Source: Lonicera japonica (Eukaryota; Streptophyta; Magnoliopsida; Dipsacales; Caprifoliaceae). From it: 64,000 nt of DNA. How positions within the stretch are numbered: the stretch's first letter is position 1; each line of letters opens with the position of its first letter. The stretch covers positions 5,766,001 to 5,830,000 of the forward strand of contig CM038468.1 in assembly GCA_021464415.1 (NCBI GenBank), read 5' to 3'. This document shows positions 11,272-20,243 of this stretch, one piece after another. Below the pieces are notes generated by a model that saw only the letters and a program-made list of their open reading frames with translations, had not been told where the DNA came from and made no database searches. The position numbers and the translations under genes are program-made.

Positions 11272-14200
11272 TCAATAAGCAAAAGTACCAAACGGACATG
11301 TGAAGGTTGTTTTTTCTTGGTCCTCAAGATCAATTTCGATTTGGTTGTACCCGGAAAATCCGTCTAAGAAAGAATAGAACTCATGACCCGCTACTCTTTC
11401 AAGTGTTTGATCTAAAAACGGGAGTGGGAAATGGTCCTTTCTAATGACTTCGTTTAACTTACGGTAGTCTATGCACATTCGCCACCCGGTGGTGACTCTT
11501 TGAGGTATTAACTCATCATTTTCATTCTTTACTACCGTAAGTCCGGATTTTTTAGGTACAACTTGGGTTGGACTCACCCATTTGCTATCCGAAATTGGAT
11601 AGATGATCTTGGCATCAAGCAATTTCAACACCTCGGTTCTTACTACTTCTTGCATGTGAGGGTTTAACCGGCGTTGAAATTGTCTTGATGGCTTTGCACT
11701 TTCCTCCAAGTGAATTTTGTGAGTGCAAATCAATGGACTAATTCCTTGGAGGTCGGCTAACTTCCACCCAAAAGCTTTTCGATACTTACTTAGCATACTT
11801 ACCAACCGTTCTTCTTGATCCTTTGAGAGTTCGGAGGAAATTACCACGGGGTAAGTTTCGAGAGTACCTAGGAAAGCGTACTTCAAATTGCTAGGAAGAG
11901 GCTTGAGTTCCATCTTTCCTTCAAGCTTTGGTGGCTCTTCTTGTGCATTTTCTTCATTCTTCAAGAGTTCTTCCTTGTTCCTATCATCCAAAGAAAACAA
12001 ATGCACACATTCCTCGGGATCATTGGGAGTGGTTAGCAAATCCTCCAATGATTCCGATTCATAAGTGAAAGAAAAATGGTCTTGTATTAATGACTCTATC
12101 ATGTTGACATGTTCAATTTCATCATCAAAATCTTCTTGTTTGTTACTTATTGAAAACACGTTGAGCTCAAGAGTCATATTTCCAAAGGCCAATTTTACAA
12201 TCCCATTCTTGCAATTGATGATAGCATTTGATGTTGCAAGAAAGGGTCTCCCCAAAATTACGGGAATCTCATTTCCGGGATTGGATACCGGTTGCATGTC
12301 AAGAACTATGAAATCCACGGGAAAATAGAATTTATCAATTTGAACTAGCACGTCTTCTACAATTCCCCTTGGAATCTTGACCGATCGATCCGCCAATTGG
12401 ATCGTGACTTTCGTGGGTTTCAACTCTCCTAAACCCAATTGTTGGTAGACCGAAAATGGCAAAACATTAACACTCGCCCCCAAATCAAGCAATGCATTTT
12501 TGATTCTAAAGTTGCCAATCAAACAAGAAATGGTGGGGCAACCGGGATCTTTGAATTTCGGAATGCGAGTGCCTTGCATTATTGAACTCACTTGTTCCGC
12601 CATAAATGCCTTCTTCTTAACATTCAATCGCCTCTTAGTGGTGCACAAATCTTTTAAAAATTTTGCATAAGAAGGAATTTGTTTTACCGCATCAAGCAAT
12701 GGAATGTTAATTTTCACTTGTTTGAACACATCAAGAATTTCGGCATTTCGGGTCTCCTTGAAAGGTTGAGATAACCTCTCCGGAAAAGGGACTTTGACAC
12801 TATTCTTGATTTTCTCTAAATCCTCTTTTCCAGCTTTCTCTTCTTCCCTCATTCTCTCCTCTAAGGTGATCTCCTCAACTTGACTTGACTCGGCTATGTC
12901 CACCGGCTTTTTGGCCTTAGGAACTATAGTTTTGTCAATCTCTTTCCCACTCCTAAGGATGGTGATGGATTTCAACTCCTCAATATTTCCACTCGATTCA
13001 CCCTCATTGATCACTAAAGCTTGACCTCGGGGATTGGCTAAGGGTTGGGATGGAAATTTTCCTTTTTCTTGGGTGGACAACGCGGTTGTGAGTTTGGACA
13101 TTTGGGTTTTCAAATCACTAACCTCTCTATCGGTCTTGTCTATAAATTGCCGCAAAAGAGACTCCAAATTTGAATTTGGGTTTGGGTTAGTTTGACCAAA
13201 AGAGTTGTTTTGGGGTGGAGGTGGTCTTTGTTGGTAGGAATTTGAATTCGCATGAGCATTTTGGTTTCCCCCCCAACTAAAGTTAGGATGATTTCTCCAC
13301 CCTTCATTGTACCTTTGAGAAAATGGGTCATTGTGTGGCCTAGGGTATGAGTTCATAGCATTGACTTGTGAGGGACTTTGAAGGACCTCTTTGAAGGCCG
13401 GAATTGTGTGACACTCCTCCGTGGAATGTCCCACCTTCTCACAAATGACACAAACGGTACTAGTACCTACACTACCTTCTCTCATTTTACTAGACTCCAT
13501 GGCTTCGACCTTCTTTGACAATTGCATAAATTTTAACTCAATGTCATCACCTTTTGACAATTGGTACAAACCCCCTCTCTCGGAAACTTTACCCTTAACC
13601 TCATCCGTGTAGGTGTTCCAATTTTGGGCACCTTCGGCTATTTCATCAAAGTACAACAAAGCTTCCTCCGGACTTTTGCTCAAAAAGTTTCCATTACACA
13701 TCGTTTCCACAAACGTGCGCATGGCGGGAGTGAGTGATTCGTAAAAATAGCTTACAATACTCCATGTCTCATGTCCATGATGAGGGCAAGAATTCAAAAG
13801 TTCTTTGTATATTTCCCAACACTTGTAAAAACTTTCATGTTCTTTAGGAGAAAAATTTGAAATTTGTCTTCTCAAAGCATTGGTTCGATGAACGGGAAAG
13901 AATTTCTTTAAAAATTCGGTTTGTAATTCTTGCCAAGTTCGAATGGAATTGGGACGTAGAGAATTGAGCCATATTTTGCCTTTGTCCTTTAAAGAGAATG
14001 GAAAAAGTTTTAACCTCATTACTTCCTCATTTGTGTTAGCTTCTCTAAAAGTAGAGCAAACTTCCTCAAAATCTTTTAAATGCAAGTAAGGGTTTTCGGA
14101 ATCCATACCATGAAATGATGGTATATGTTGTAACATGCCCGGTTTGAGAGTGAATGTTCCGGCTTGACCCGCGGGAATGACAATGCAAGAGTTTGAAGTG

Positions 14201-14388
14201 CATCTAGGAGGTTGAAGGTAATCTCGCATTGTGCGGACCGGACGATTGTGATCATTGTTCTCTCCGGCATTTGACTCAATGTCTTCGTTATCCATCTCGG
14301 ATGGAGGAGGTGATGGAGAAGGATGCCTTGGTGGTGGTTGGCCTCTTGATCGACTTATTCGAAGATCAATGTACAAGTCCCCGAGCAT
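11272..14388 (-). CDS. Athila gag, aspartic protease and start of reverse transcriptase (1038 aa, stops inside RT)
   Basis: The capsid-type gag occupies about residues 60-300 (FHGMDSENPYLHLKDFEEVC, WQELQTEFLKKFFPVHRTN). A CCHC zinc knuckle CVICEKVGHSTEEC is at about 311-325. A proline/asparagine-rich linker follows, then the aspartic protease around 625-720 with active site LLDLGASVNVLP. RT starts near 900 (WVSPTQVVPKKSG, RMCIDYRKLNEVIRKDHFPL). Translation ends TFTCPFGTFAY at a TGA (11274-11272), where relatives have arginine. The stop falls in the middle of a fixed RT motif, so it is a mutation and not a normal gag/pol boundary. CGA to TGA by loss of methylated cytosine is a plausible cause. 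The chosen start is the first ATG after the primer site. An ATG 32 codons in is an alternative. Confidence 0.9.
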   Translation of the reverse strand: MLGDLYIDLRISRSRGQPPPRHPSPSPPPSEMDNEDIESNAGENNDHNRPVRTMRDYLQPPRCTSNSCIVIPAGQAGTFTLKPGMLQHIPSFHGMDSENPYLHLKDFEEVCSTFREANTNEEVMRLKLFPFSLKDKGKIWLNSLRPNSIRTWQELQTEFLKKFFPVHRTNALRRQISNFSPKEHESFYKCWEIYKELLNSCPHHGHETWSIVSYFYESLTPAMRTFVETMCNGNFLSKSPEEALLYFDEIAEGAQNWNTYTDEVKGKVSERGGLYQLSKGDDIELKFMQLSKKVEAMESSKMREGSVGTSTVCVICEKVGHSTEECHTIPAFKEVLQSPSQVNAMNSYPRPHNDPFSQRYNEGWRNHPNFSWGGNQNAHANSNSYQQRPPPPQNNSFGQTNPNPNSNLESLLRQFIDKTDREVSDLKTQMSKLTTALSTQEKGKFPSQPLANPRGQALVINEGESSGNIEELKSITILRSGKEIDKTIVPKAKKPVDIAESSQVEEITLEERMREEEKAGKEDLEKIKNSVKVPFPERLSQPFKETRNAEILDVFKQVKINIPLLDAVKQIPSYAKFLKDLCTTKRRLNVKKKAFMAEQVSSIMQGTRIPKFKDPGCPTISCLIGNFRIKNALLDLGASVNVLPFSVYQQLGLGELKPTKVTIQLADRSVKIPRGIVEDVLVQIDKFYFPVDFIVLDMQPVSNPGNEIPVILGRPFLATSNAIINCKNGIVKLAFGNMTLELNVFSISNKQEDFDDEIEHVNMIESLIQDHFSFTYESESLEDLLTTPNDPEECVHLFSLDDRNKEELLKNEENAQEEPPKLEGKMELKPLPSNLKYAFLGTLETYPVVISSELSKDQEERLVSMLSKYRKAFGWKLADLQGISPLICTHKIHLEESAKPSRQFQRRLNPHMQEVVRTEVLKLLDAKIIYPISDSKWVSPTQVVPKKSGLTVVKNENDELIPQRVTTGWRMCIDYRKLNEVIRKDHFPLPFLDQTLERVAGHEFYSFLDGFSGYNQIEIDLEDQEKTTFTCPFGTFAY

Positions 14389-14530
14389 AAGCCCGGGAAG
14401 GTGATCTTAAAGAAAATTGCCACCTATAAAAGAAGAAAATAATAAGCAAGAAAAATTTATTCACAAAGGGAGAAGATATACTTACAAAGCGGATTTTTGT
14501 ACAAAACCCGTAATCCGTCTTTCGCCGTAT
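14389..14530 (-). other. Athila 5' leader
   Basis: About 140 bases between the primer-binding site and the gag start codon, with no internal gene. The leader is short for an element of this size. Confidence 0.6.
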
Positions 14531-14547
14531 CCCCGGCAACGGCGCCA
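14531..14547 (-). promoter_or_regulatory. Primer-binding site complementary to tRNA-Asp
   Basis: On the minus strand TGGCGCCGTTGCCGGGG follows the 5' LTR after a 6-base spacer. It is the complement of the 3' end of plant tRNA-Asp(GTC) including CCA, as I recall that tRNA. The site fixes the element's orientation. Confidence 0.85.
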
Positions 14548-14553
14548 AAAACT

Positions 14554-16494
14554 TGACGCGCCAGAAATACTTCCGCGCTTAGGAACCCAAGTGTAGGTCG
14601 TCAAGTTATAATACTTGGTAAGTCCAAGTGTCGAACCACAAGGATAGTCGGAAAGACGATGTGGTGATTACGAGTCCAAGGCTTTGTTCAAGAGAATTTG
14701 TTTGGTTGATTTTAGTTGTTGATTTTAAAGTCTTGCAATAAAAATTAAAGTGGTGTATCAATTGATAAGAAAAGGCTAAGGCATTATAGAATTCATTTGC
14801 TATGCAATGTTATGTAAAATTAATCTCATTCAAAATTCTCAATGCAATTCCTAAGTGTTGAGTACCTTACACTTTTCTAAGCAAAAGGGTGTGAAGCAAG
14901 AGCAACCCATTCCCATATAAATGCCATATAAAGAAAGGGTGTAAGTAAAACTCAACACAAATGTATCTCTCATTTTTATCTTGTAACAAAGGGTGTGAAG
15001 CAAGGCAACCCATTCCCATATAATGTCCAACCAAGATGCAAACTTGAGATACACCAAAAGAAAAGGCATAAAATTAAACTAGGCATTGAGAATTCATTGT
15101 TAGTTTCCCCTAGGCAATTGACTTGATTATGAAAATGGCCAACTAAAAAGTTTAGCACAATAAATCATAACATTTCATTTGTCTAAGATTGGGAGGTCTA
15201 GGTGGAGATTAAATCATCCGATTTAGACACATTTGATAAATACAAATTGAATCCTTATGGTGATTAGTGTAGTTGATTATGGCATAAACTTAAGAGATCC
15301 TCCTTGGCAACACTCTAACTAAGAAAATATTGAGTCTCAAAATCACATAAAGTGTAGAAAGCACTCAACATATCATTAAAGCATTCAAGGATTGGAATCT
15401 CAAATTTATGGTATTTCTATGAATACTCAAAGACTAAACATGCTTGGCAATGTAAAGTATCTCAATCATAGAAGGAATGGACATAGGCTAATAAGAAATA
15501 CACAAGTGCATCATCTTCTCATTAGTGCTTGAGATCTATGTATACAAAGCATACAAAGTCAAATCACCTTATGAGGATTATCTTACTAGCTTATGAATGG
15601 TTGATTGAATGGAGAAGATGAAGGATTCAAGAAGTATTTAACAACACTAACAATGGAATGAGGAACAAACTTACATAATTAATGCAATGCAAACTTCATC
15701 TTCTAGCCTTAGCAATGAAACTACTCCATGATAGTTGTATGAACAAAAACCATTAAAGGGATTTCCATTTCTCTCAAGAGTTTCTCTCTCTAGATTTCTT
15801 ACAAGTGATAGATGAAAAACAAAGTGCAGGAAAATAATACTTATGCTACTTCCATCTAGATCTAGAAAATTACATACATTACATGAGGGACAAAGAGCAA
15901 TTAAATAATGGGAGAGCAATGCCCAAAAAATGGGTATTCTAGCACACTTTCTAAGAGACCCCTGGGTAAACACCTGAGCCTAGAACAAAAATAGAAAGTC
16001 CAGCACTTGTTGGTGAGTTTCAATGCATCAAAAGGGGAGAAAAGCTGCTTTTGGGGGCTGTGCTGTGCATTCTGGGAGGTCTCTGATCGATCAGAGGCTC
16101 CTCTGATCGATCAGAGGGGAGATTTTGGCTTGTAAGGTGGGCTCTGATCGATCAGAGCACCCTCTGATCGATCAGAGGGCATGTTTTGCATTAAAAGGTG
16201 GCCTCTGATCAATCAGAGGCTCCTCTGATTGATCAGAGGACACTTCGGGAGACTTTTTTTCTTCTCTTTTGGCTTCTATCTCTCTTGAATCCTTCCCAAA
16301 GCTTCCCAACTTGCTTCCAAAATCTATGAGCACAATCAAGACACTAGAAAAGGCTACTTTGAGCCATGTTAAAGCAATTCTTGATATTTTGAGTGTGTGT
16401 GCAAAAGTGGGTTATTTTAATTAATCTAGGCTAAAATAAACGCGATAAACACAATCAAAAGAGCGTTAGCGACTACAAAATTACGCGTTTATCA
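14554..16494 (-). repeat. Athila 5' LTR
   Basis: The 1941-bp partner of 3794-5734. Differences seen by eye include C/A near the TG end, T/C at 15428, A/G at 15525, G/A at 15548, A/C at 15700, A/C at 16076, T/G at 16097, A/G at 16139 and A/T at 16417. The palindrome cluster is repeated at 16081-16238. Confidence 0.95.
16081..16238. repeat. Palindrome cluster, 5' LTR copy
   Basis: The same six palindromes in three pairs as at 5321-5478, with the first spacer reading GCTC instead of TCTC. Confidence 0.95.
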
Positions 16495-16499
16495 ATAGA
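16495..16499. repeat. Target-site duplication ATAGA (right copy)
   Basis: Identical to 3789-3793, it marks the precise right edge of the Athila insertion. Confidence 0.9.
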
Positions 16500-16520
16500 T
16501 TTTGGGACTGGATTACAACT

Positions 16521-16533
16521 AGCTTTGATACCA
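16521..16533 (-). promoter_or_regulatory. Copia primer-binding site (initiator tRNA-Met type)
   Basis: The minus strand reads TGGTATCAAAGCT, one base off the usual Copia/plant site TGGTATCAGAGC. It lies just inside the LTR at 16540-16780 and belongs to the gag remnant at 2670-3793. Confidence 0.75.
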
Positions 16534-16539
16534 TTTTAT

Positions 16540-16780
16540 TGGTTAAAAAGATGAGTTGCTTTAGCAAAGCTCAAAATAAATTTAAACACACTAAAAAAAT
16601 TGACACACTTTTTGTTTATTTCTTTTATTTTATGAGGATATGCATACATTTGTTTATAAGTATATAAGATCATTCTAGACTTATTAAGTTATGCTTGGAA
16701 TACAAACATAAATATTGGAACTACAAGCTCAAAACTTCATTATTTAATATCTTTCTAGAAAAGTGTATTAACTTCCAACA
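16540..16780 (-). repeat. 5' LTR of the old Copia element
   Basis: On the minus strand this 241-bp segment begins TGTTGGAAG and ends AACCA, five bases before the tRNA-Met primer site. TG...CA ends and position fit a Copia LTR. No second LTR was found in the window. The LTR abuts the F-box pseudogene, whose 5' half is missing. Confidence 0.65.
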
Positions 16781-17645
16781 ATAATTGGTCCCATTGACGG
16801 TTTATTTTTTTGCACATCGAAAATTGACTTGCTCTATGTAAGCCTACTACGATGGAGTTCAAATTACTCCTTGTATCCAACTTCCCCTTAAGCTTCTAAT
16901 AAGTTGTTCACACTTATTTGGATTTGGCTTACTGCCTTTCAGAAAGGAAAACTATAAGCAAGTCTGGATTTTGGATCATGAAAAGGAAGTAGCATTTTAT
17001 AACCTTGGTTCTAATTCTTGGAGACATGATATTGGTACGGTGGGCACCTTCATATGAGTTCCTCAAGGGTGAGGACATTGCACCACTTCTAATGTGACAT
17101 ACTCTTGAATGGATGTTATTAATGGTTGGAAATGTCTTATTCCCCCCACCCCCGAAGAATGAAAGAACAAGATCATTATGTTTGACATTGGTAGCAAAGT
17201 GTTTCTGGAGATACAGATCCATCCTCCTTTTGCACTTCCAAACCTTTTTATTATGATTTTACTCACGCTTTGAACAATGATGACTTTATTGCTCTATCAA
17301 TATATAGTCGATGTTACTTTTCCCATTTGCGAAGATCATGTTGATTATAATGGGGCTATTTGTTTGCGGTTAATGAAGAAAGAGGAAGACGAGGAGGGTT
17401 GTTGGACCAAACTTTTCACTCTTCAACTTGGACTGCCCATTTTACAATAATTGCAAATTCCGCCACTTGGTTTGTGGAAGAACAATGGGATTTTATTCAA
17501 AACATCTTGTAATCAACTCATTTTGCATGACGTTAATACCCATGAAATTATCGACCTTGGAGTCCAATGTGGTGATCTCACCGGCATCAATTCGTTTATG
17601 GTTTTCGATTACAAGGAGAGCCTAGTTAGTTTTGGTTGGAGGTAG
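16781..17645 (+). pseudogene. F-box protein pseudogene, F-box-associated (FBA) domain only
   Basis: Shifting plus-strand frames spell an FBA domain in order. GPIDGLFF and KPTTMEFKLLLVSNFPL (relatives: WNPATREFK) are near 16790-16890. YKQVWILDHEKEVAFYNLGSNSWR follows at about 16950-17020, then IIMFDIGSKVFLEIQ at about 17172-17218. The end is DYNGAICLRL and CWTKLFTLQLGL, then LGLWKNNGILFKTSCNQLILHDVNTHEIIDL and DYKESLVSF, up to about 17645. In-frame stops and frame changes make it dead. F-box proteins of this kind are substrate adaptors of SCF ubiquitin ligases. The F-box itself would lie upstream and is absent where the Copia LTR begins. Confidence 0.7.
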
Positions 17646-18675
17646 AATGGGGATAAATCACATGCTATAAATGCTTATTGATTTGTTAGGCTTCCACTAC
17701 TAGAGGACATGCAAATTCTGTAATGGTGTGTATGCATTATTTATTTTATCTAATAAGTTTAATGTCACCTCGGAATGGTTCTTTTTCAATGTATGGTTGC
17801 ATACATCAACATATTATTTGTTCTTTCTTATCAGCAATATAATTTATTTATTTTTGCCTTTGACATCATAAGGGTGACTGTCTAACTATAATGTACAAAA
17901 ATTCCATGTATCATTTGTTAAGATGCATGGTTAATATTGCTACCGACAATTGTAGTGGTTTACTAGCTTGGCCTATTTTTTTGGTAAAACTCAAGGGAGG
18001 TTTCAAGTAAAAGATTGGTTACTATGTCAATTCAAATAATTCATAATTGGAAAATATAAAAGAACCAAATAAGGAAAGCTAATTCCTATATATATTTTTA
18101 GCTGAGTAACATAAGAATTAAAAAGAGAAAATATATGGAAGTGATCACTAGACATCTTCTGTAATGCCCAAGGTGTTTGTGGTTGCAAGGTTTTGGTTGT
18201 TTAGATTCTTGGAGTGTTGAGGATAGGCATTATTCAAAATCTTGTTCTTTGAAAGGAATTCCTGTGATGATTTATAAATTTCAGTACATCCTTTGAGGAC
18301 AATTTTGGGAATGACATAATAATAAAACTTGACACGATCAAAAATGAAATTGTCGAGAAAATACGTGTTGCATTCGTGTTTATCTTCTTTATAAAGTGTC
18401 ATCATCTGGTATTCATGTCAAAAATTTGGCATGAAAATAAAGCTATAACATGCCCATCGCATCTAAAGGAGTTAGCGGGTTACCCTTTTATTCTCGTATC
18501 ACGGTGCGTCAATTTATTTGGGGTGGGGGGAACAAATGTAACATTACATTGTGTTTAAGTTGGTAGATTTCGTATTTTAGATTAAAAAAACCATGAAGTT
18601 GTGTCGTGTAAAGCAGAAACACGAAATGAAATATTTCGCTCTCATTTTTATGTTTTTTTTAGTGTCGATGTATCA
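17646..18675. other. Intergenic, nothing recognised
   Basis: AT-rich DNA. One 85-aa minus-strand frame (18148-18405) has no recognisable domain. No repeats of note. Confidence 0.4.
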
Positions 18676-19575
18676 TGTTGAGAATGGTTGGTTCAAAACA
18701 TTGATCCCACATGGAAAAGTTAAAACCCCATTGTACTAAGGTTTTTTAAGATAAATGCCTATACTTATGGCCCAAAGTTATTTAAGTTGGGAACAATATT
18801 GTTACTATGTGCGCAGACCGGTGGGCTCGGTCGATGCCCTGCATCCAGCCCATGTGCCAGTGATCACAATAATTGGTATCATAGATCGATGGTGATTCCT
18901 CGCACTTGTAGAGTAGTACCGGTAGTTGGACTTGGTAGAGTCGGGAAGAACTTAGTAGAGTGGTGTTGAGTTGCTACAAAATAGTAACGGTGTAGGACTT
19001 GGTGGAGCCTACAGTCAAGTTAGACTCGGAGAAGTTAGGAGTGAAGTAACTATAGCCTACGTACATTGAGGTACTCAAAAATTATTCCGGTAATTGGACT
19101 CAATAGAGCCTATGGTTGAGTTAGACTCAGAGAAGCCTGGGGAGGAGTCTCTATAGCCTACATACACTGGGGTATTGTCAAGGTGGTTGTGCAGAGTCCT
19201 TGAATAAGGTGAAATTAGTGTAACTCAAGATGTGCATTGACCAAAGTGGACAATCGTGCGAATGGTGTTGAGTGGTGACCTAGATGGATAGTCAAAATAC
19301 TGTCACGTGGTTGTGTAGATTCCTCGATTAAGGTGGAATTGGTATACCTCAAGATGTGCATTGACTAAAGTGGATGATCGTGTGGATGGTGTTAAGTGAT
19401 GATCTACATGGATAGTCCAAATATGGATCCAATGTTCACTAAGGTATAGGTCCAGATATAGCCAAGGTGGACTAGTTTGATCCAAGACAGAGATCATTTA
19501 GCATGGTTAGCTCAAACCATTAATCATACATTAAAAAGTTGTTCGTACCAGGTCTAGAAGGCACTTTAAAATAAA
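18676..19575 (+). mobile_element. Small non-autonomous LTR element relic (TRIM-like)
   Basis: A segment starting TGTTGAGAATGGTTGG (18676) and ending near 18868 is followed by TTGGTATCATAG, close to the tRNA-Met primer site. A diverged version of the LTR start (GCATGGTTAGCTCAAACC, then ATTAAAAAGTTG) recurs at about 19500-19570. The roughly 630-bp interior has no coding capacity and consists of two sets of imperfect tandem repeats. The second LTR is incomplete. Confidence 0.45.
19177..19424. repeat. Two tandem ~124-bp units
   Basis: The text around 'gtggttgtgcagagtccttg ... gatggatagtcaaaata' (19177-19300) is repeated with substitutions at 19301-19424. A second, shorter duplication covers about 18985-19070 and 19090-19170. 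Both lie in the interior of the TRIM-like relic. Confidence 0.7.
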
Positions 19576-20243
19576 TAAATTTGTTGACACTTCAAAATAT
19601 TACATTGAATGAAAAAAAATTAAATTAAATTAAAAAAATAAAATAGAAATAAGATACATAGTGCCTTGCTTTGTCATACTGGTTAGAATCTTTGGTATAT
19701 TTCGTTCCATTAATGATTGAACTTTGTTAGAATTTGTTAGTTCAACTTCAGGGTTTGATTGTCCAAAAGAAGAATTAACAGTGAACTATACTTTTAATTT
19801 GCCACATAAGCTACATGCTAATCTTACTGTTTCTTCTTTAAATAATATAAATAACATTAAAGAATAGCTAAAACAATCTAACATAGATGCAAAATAAGGA
19901 GCCAAAGCATAATTCTTTAAATCCTTGTGCACTCTAAAATAGAGTGAAATGATTTAAAAGCTCTCAAGCTCTTTAAATCTTCAAGCACTTCAAAATTGAG
20001 TGGTTTTAGTCAATAGGGGGCAAAGAATATTAAAGAAGTTTCAATAGTTGTCCCTTCATTTATTACAAAAAACACATTACAAAGCAAGTATTAGATACAT
20101 TGAGAATACAATGAAGCCCTCAACAAAAGTTATTCATTTGTGGCTTGTTATTTGAAGAGTAATAATATTGCCTCCTTGAGTATAACTTAAATGAGAAGGC
20201 TTTTGTTATTATTATTAAAGTCATAATACAAAAGAAAACGCTT
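19576..20243. other. 3' flank of the GMC oxidoreductase gene
   Basis: AT-rich non-coding DNA. It should contain the 3' UTR and polyadenylation signals of the minus-strand gene ending at 20244. No single signal is convincing. Confidence 0.4.

Larger units (their letters stand above)
3794..16494 (-). mobile_element. Nearly intact Athila-type Ty3/gypsy LTR retrotransposon (12,701 bp)
   Basis: The element is oriented on the minus strand. It is bounded by two 1941-bp direct repeats beginning TGACGCGCC and ending TTTATCA in plus-strand reading, with ATAGA duplicated on both sides. In transcription order it holds the 5' LTR (16494-14554), a tRNA-Asp primer site, gag-protease-RT-RNase H-integrase (14388-9019, one internal TGA), a 415-aa third ORF (8358-7111), a 1.37-kb non-coding 3' region, a polypurine tract and the 3' LTR. 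Integrase wording such as [18 protein letters not shown] and the [12 protein letters not shown] block is characteristic of the Athila lineage. By eye I count about nine mismatches between the LTRs and no length difference, so the insertion is young. It sits inside an older Copia element. Confidence 0.95.

Noticed and set aside
18148..18405. 85-aa minus-strand frame as a small gene
   Set aside because: No domain, signal peptide, promoter or neighbouring exon that I recognise. AT-rich DNA of this size yields such frames by chance.
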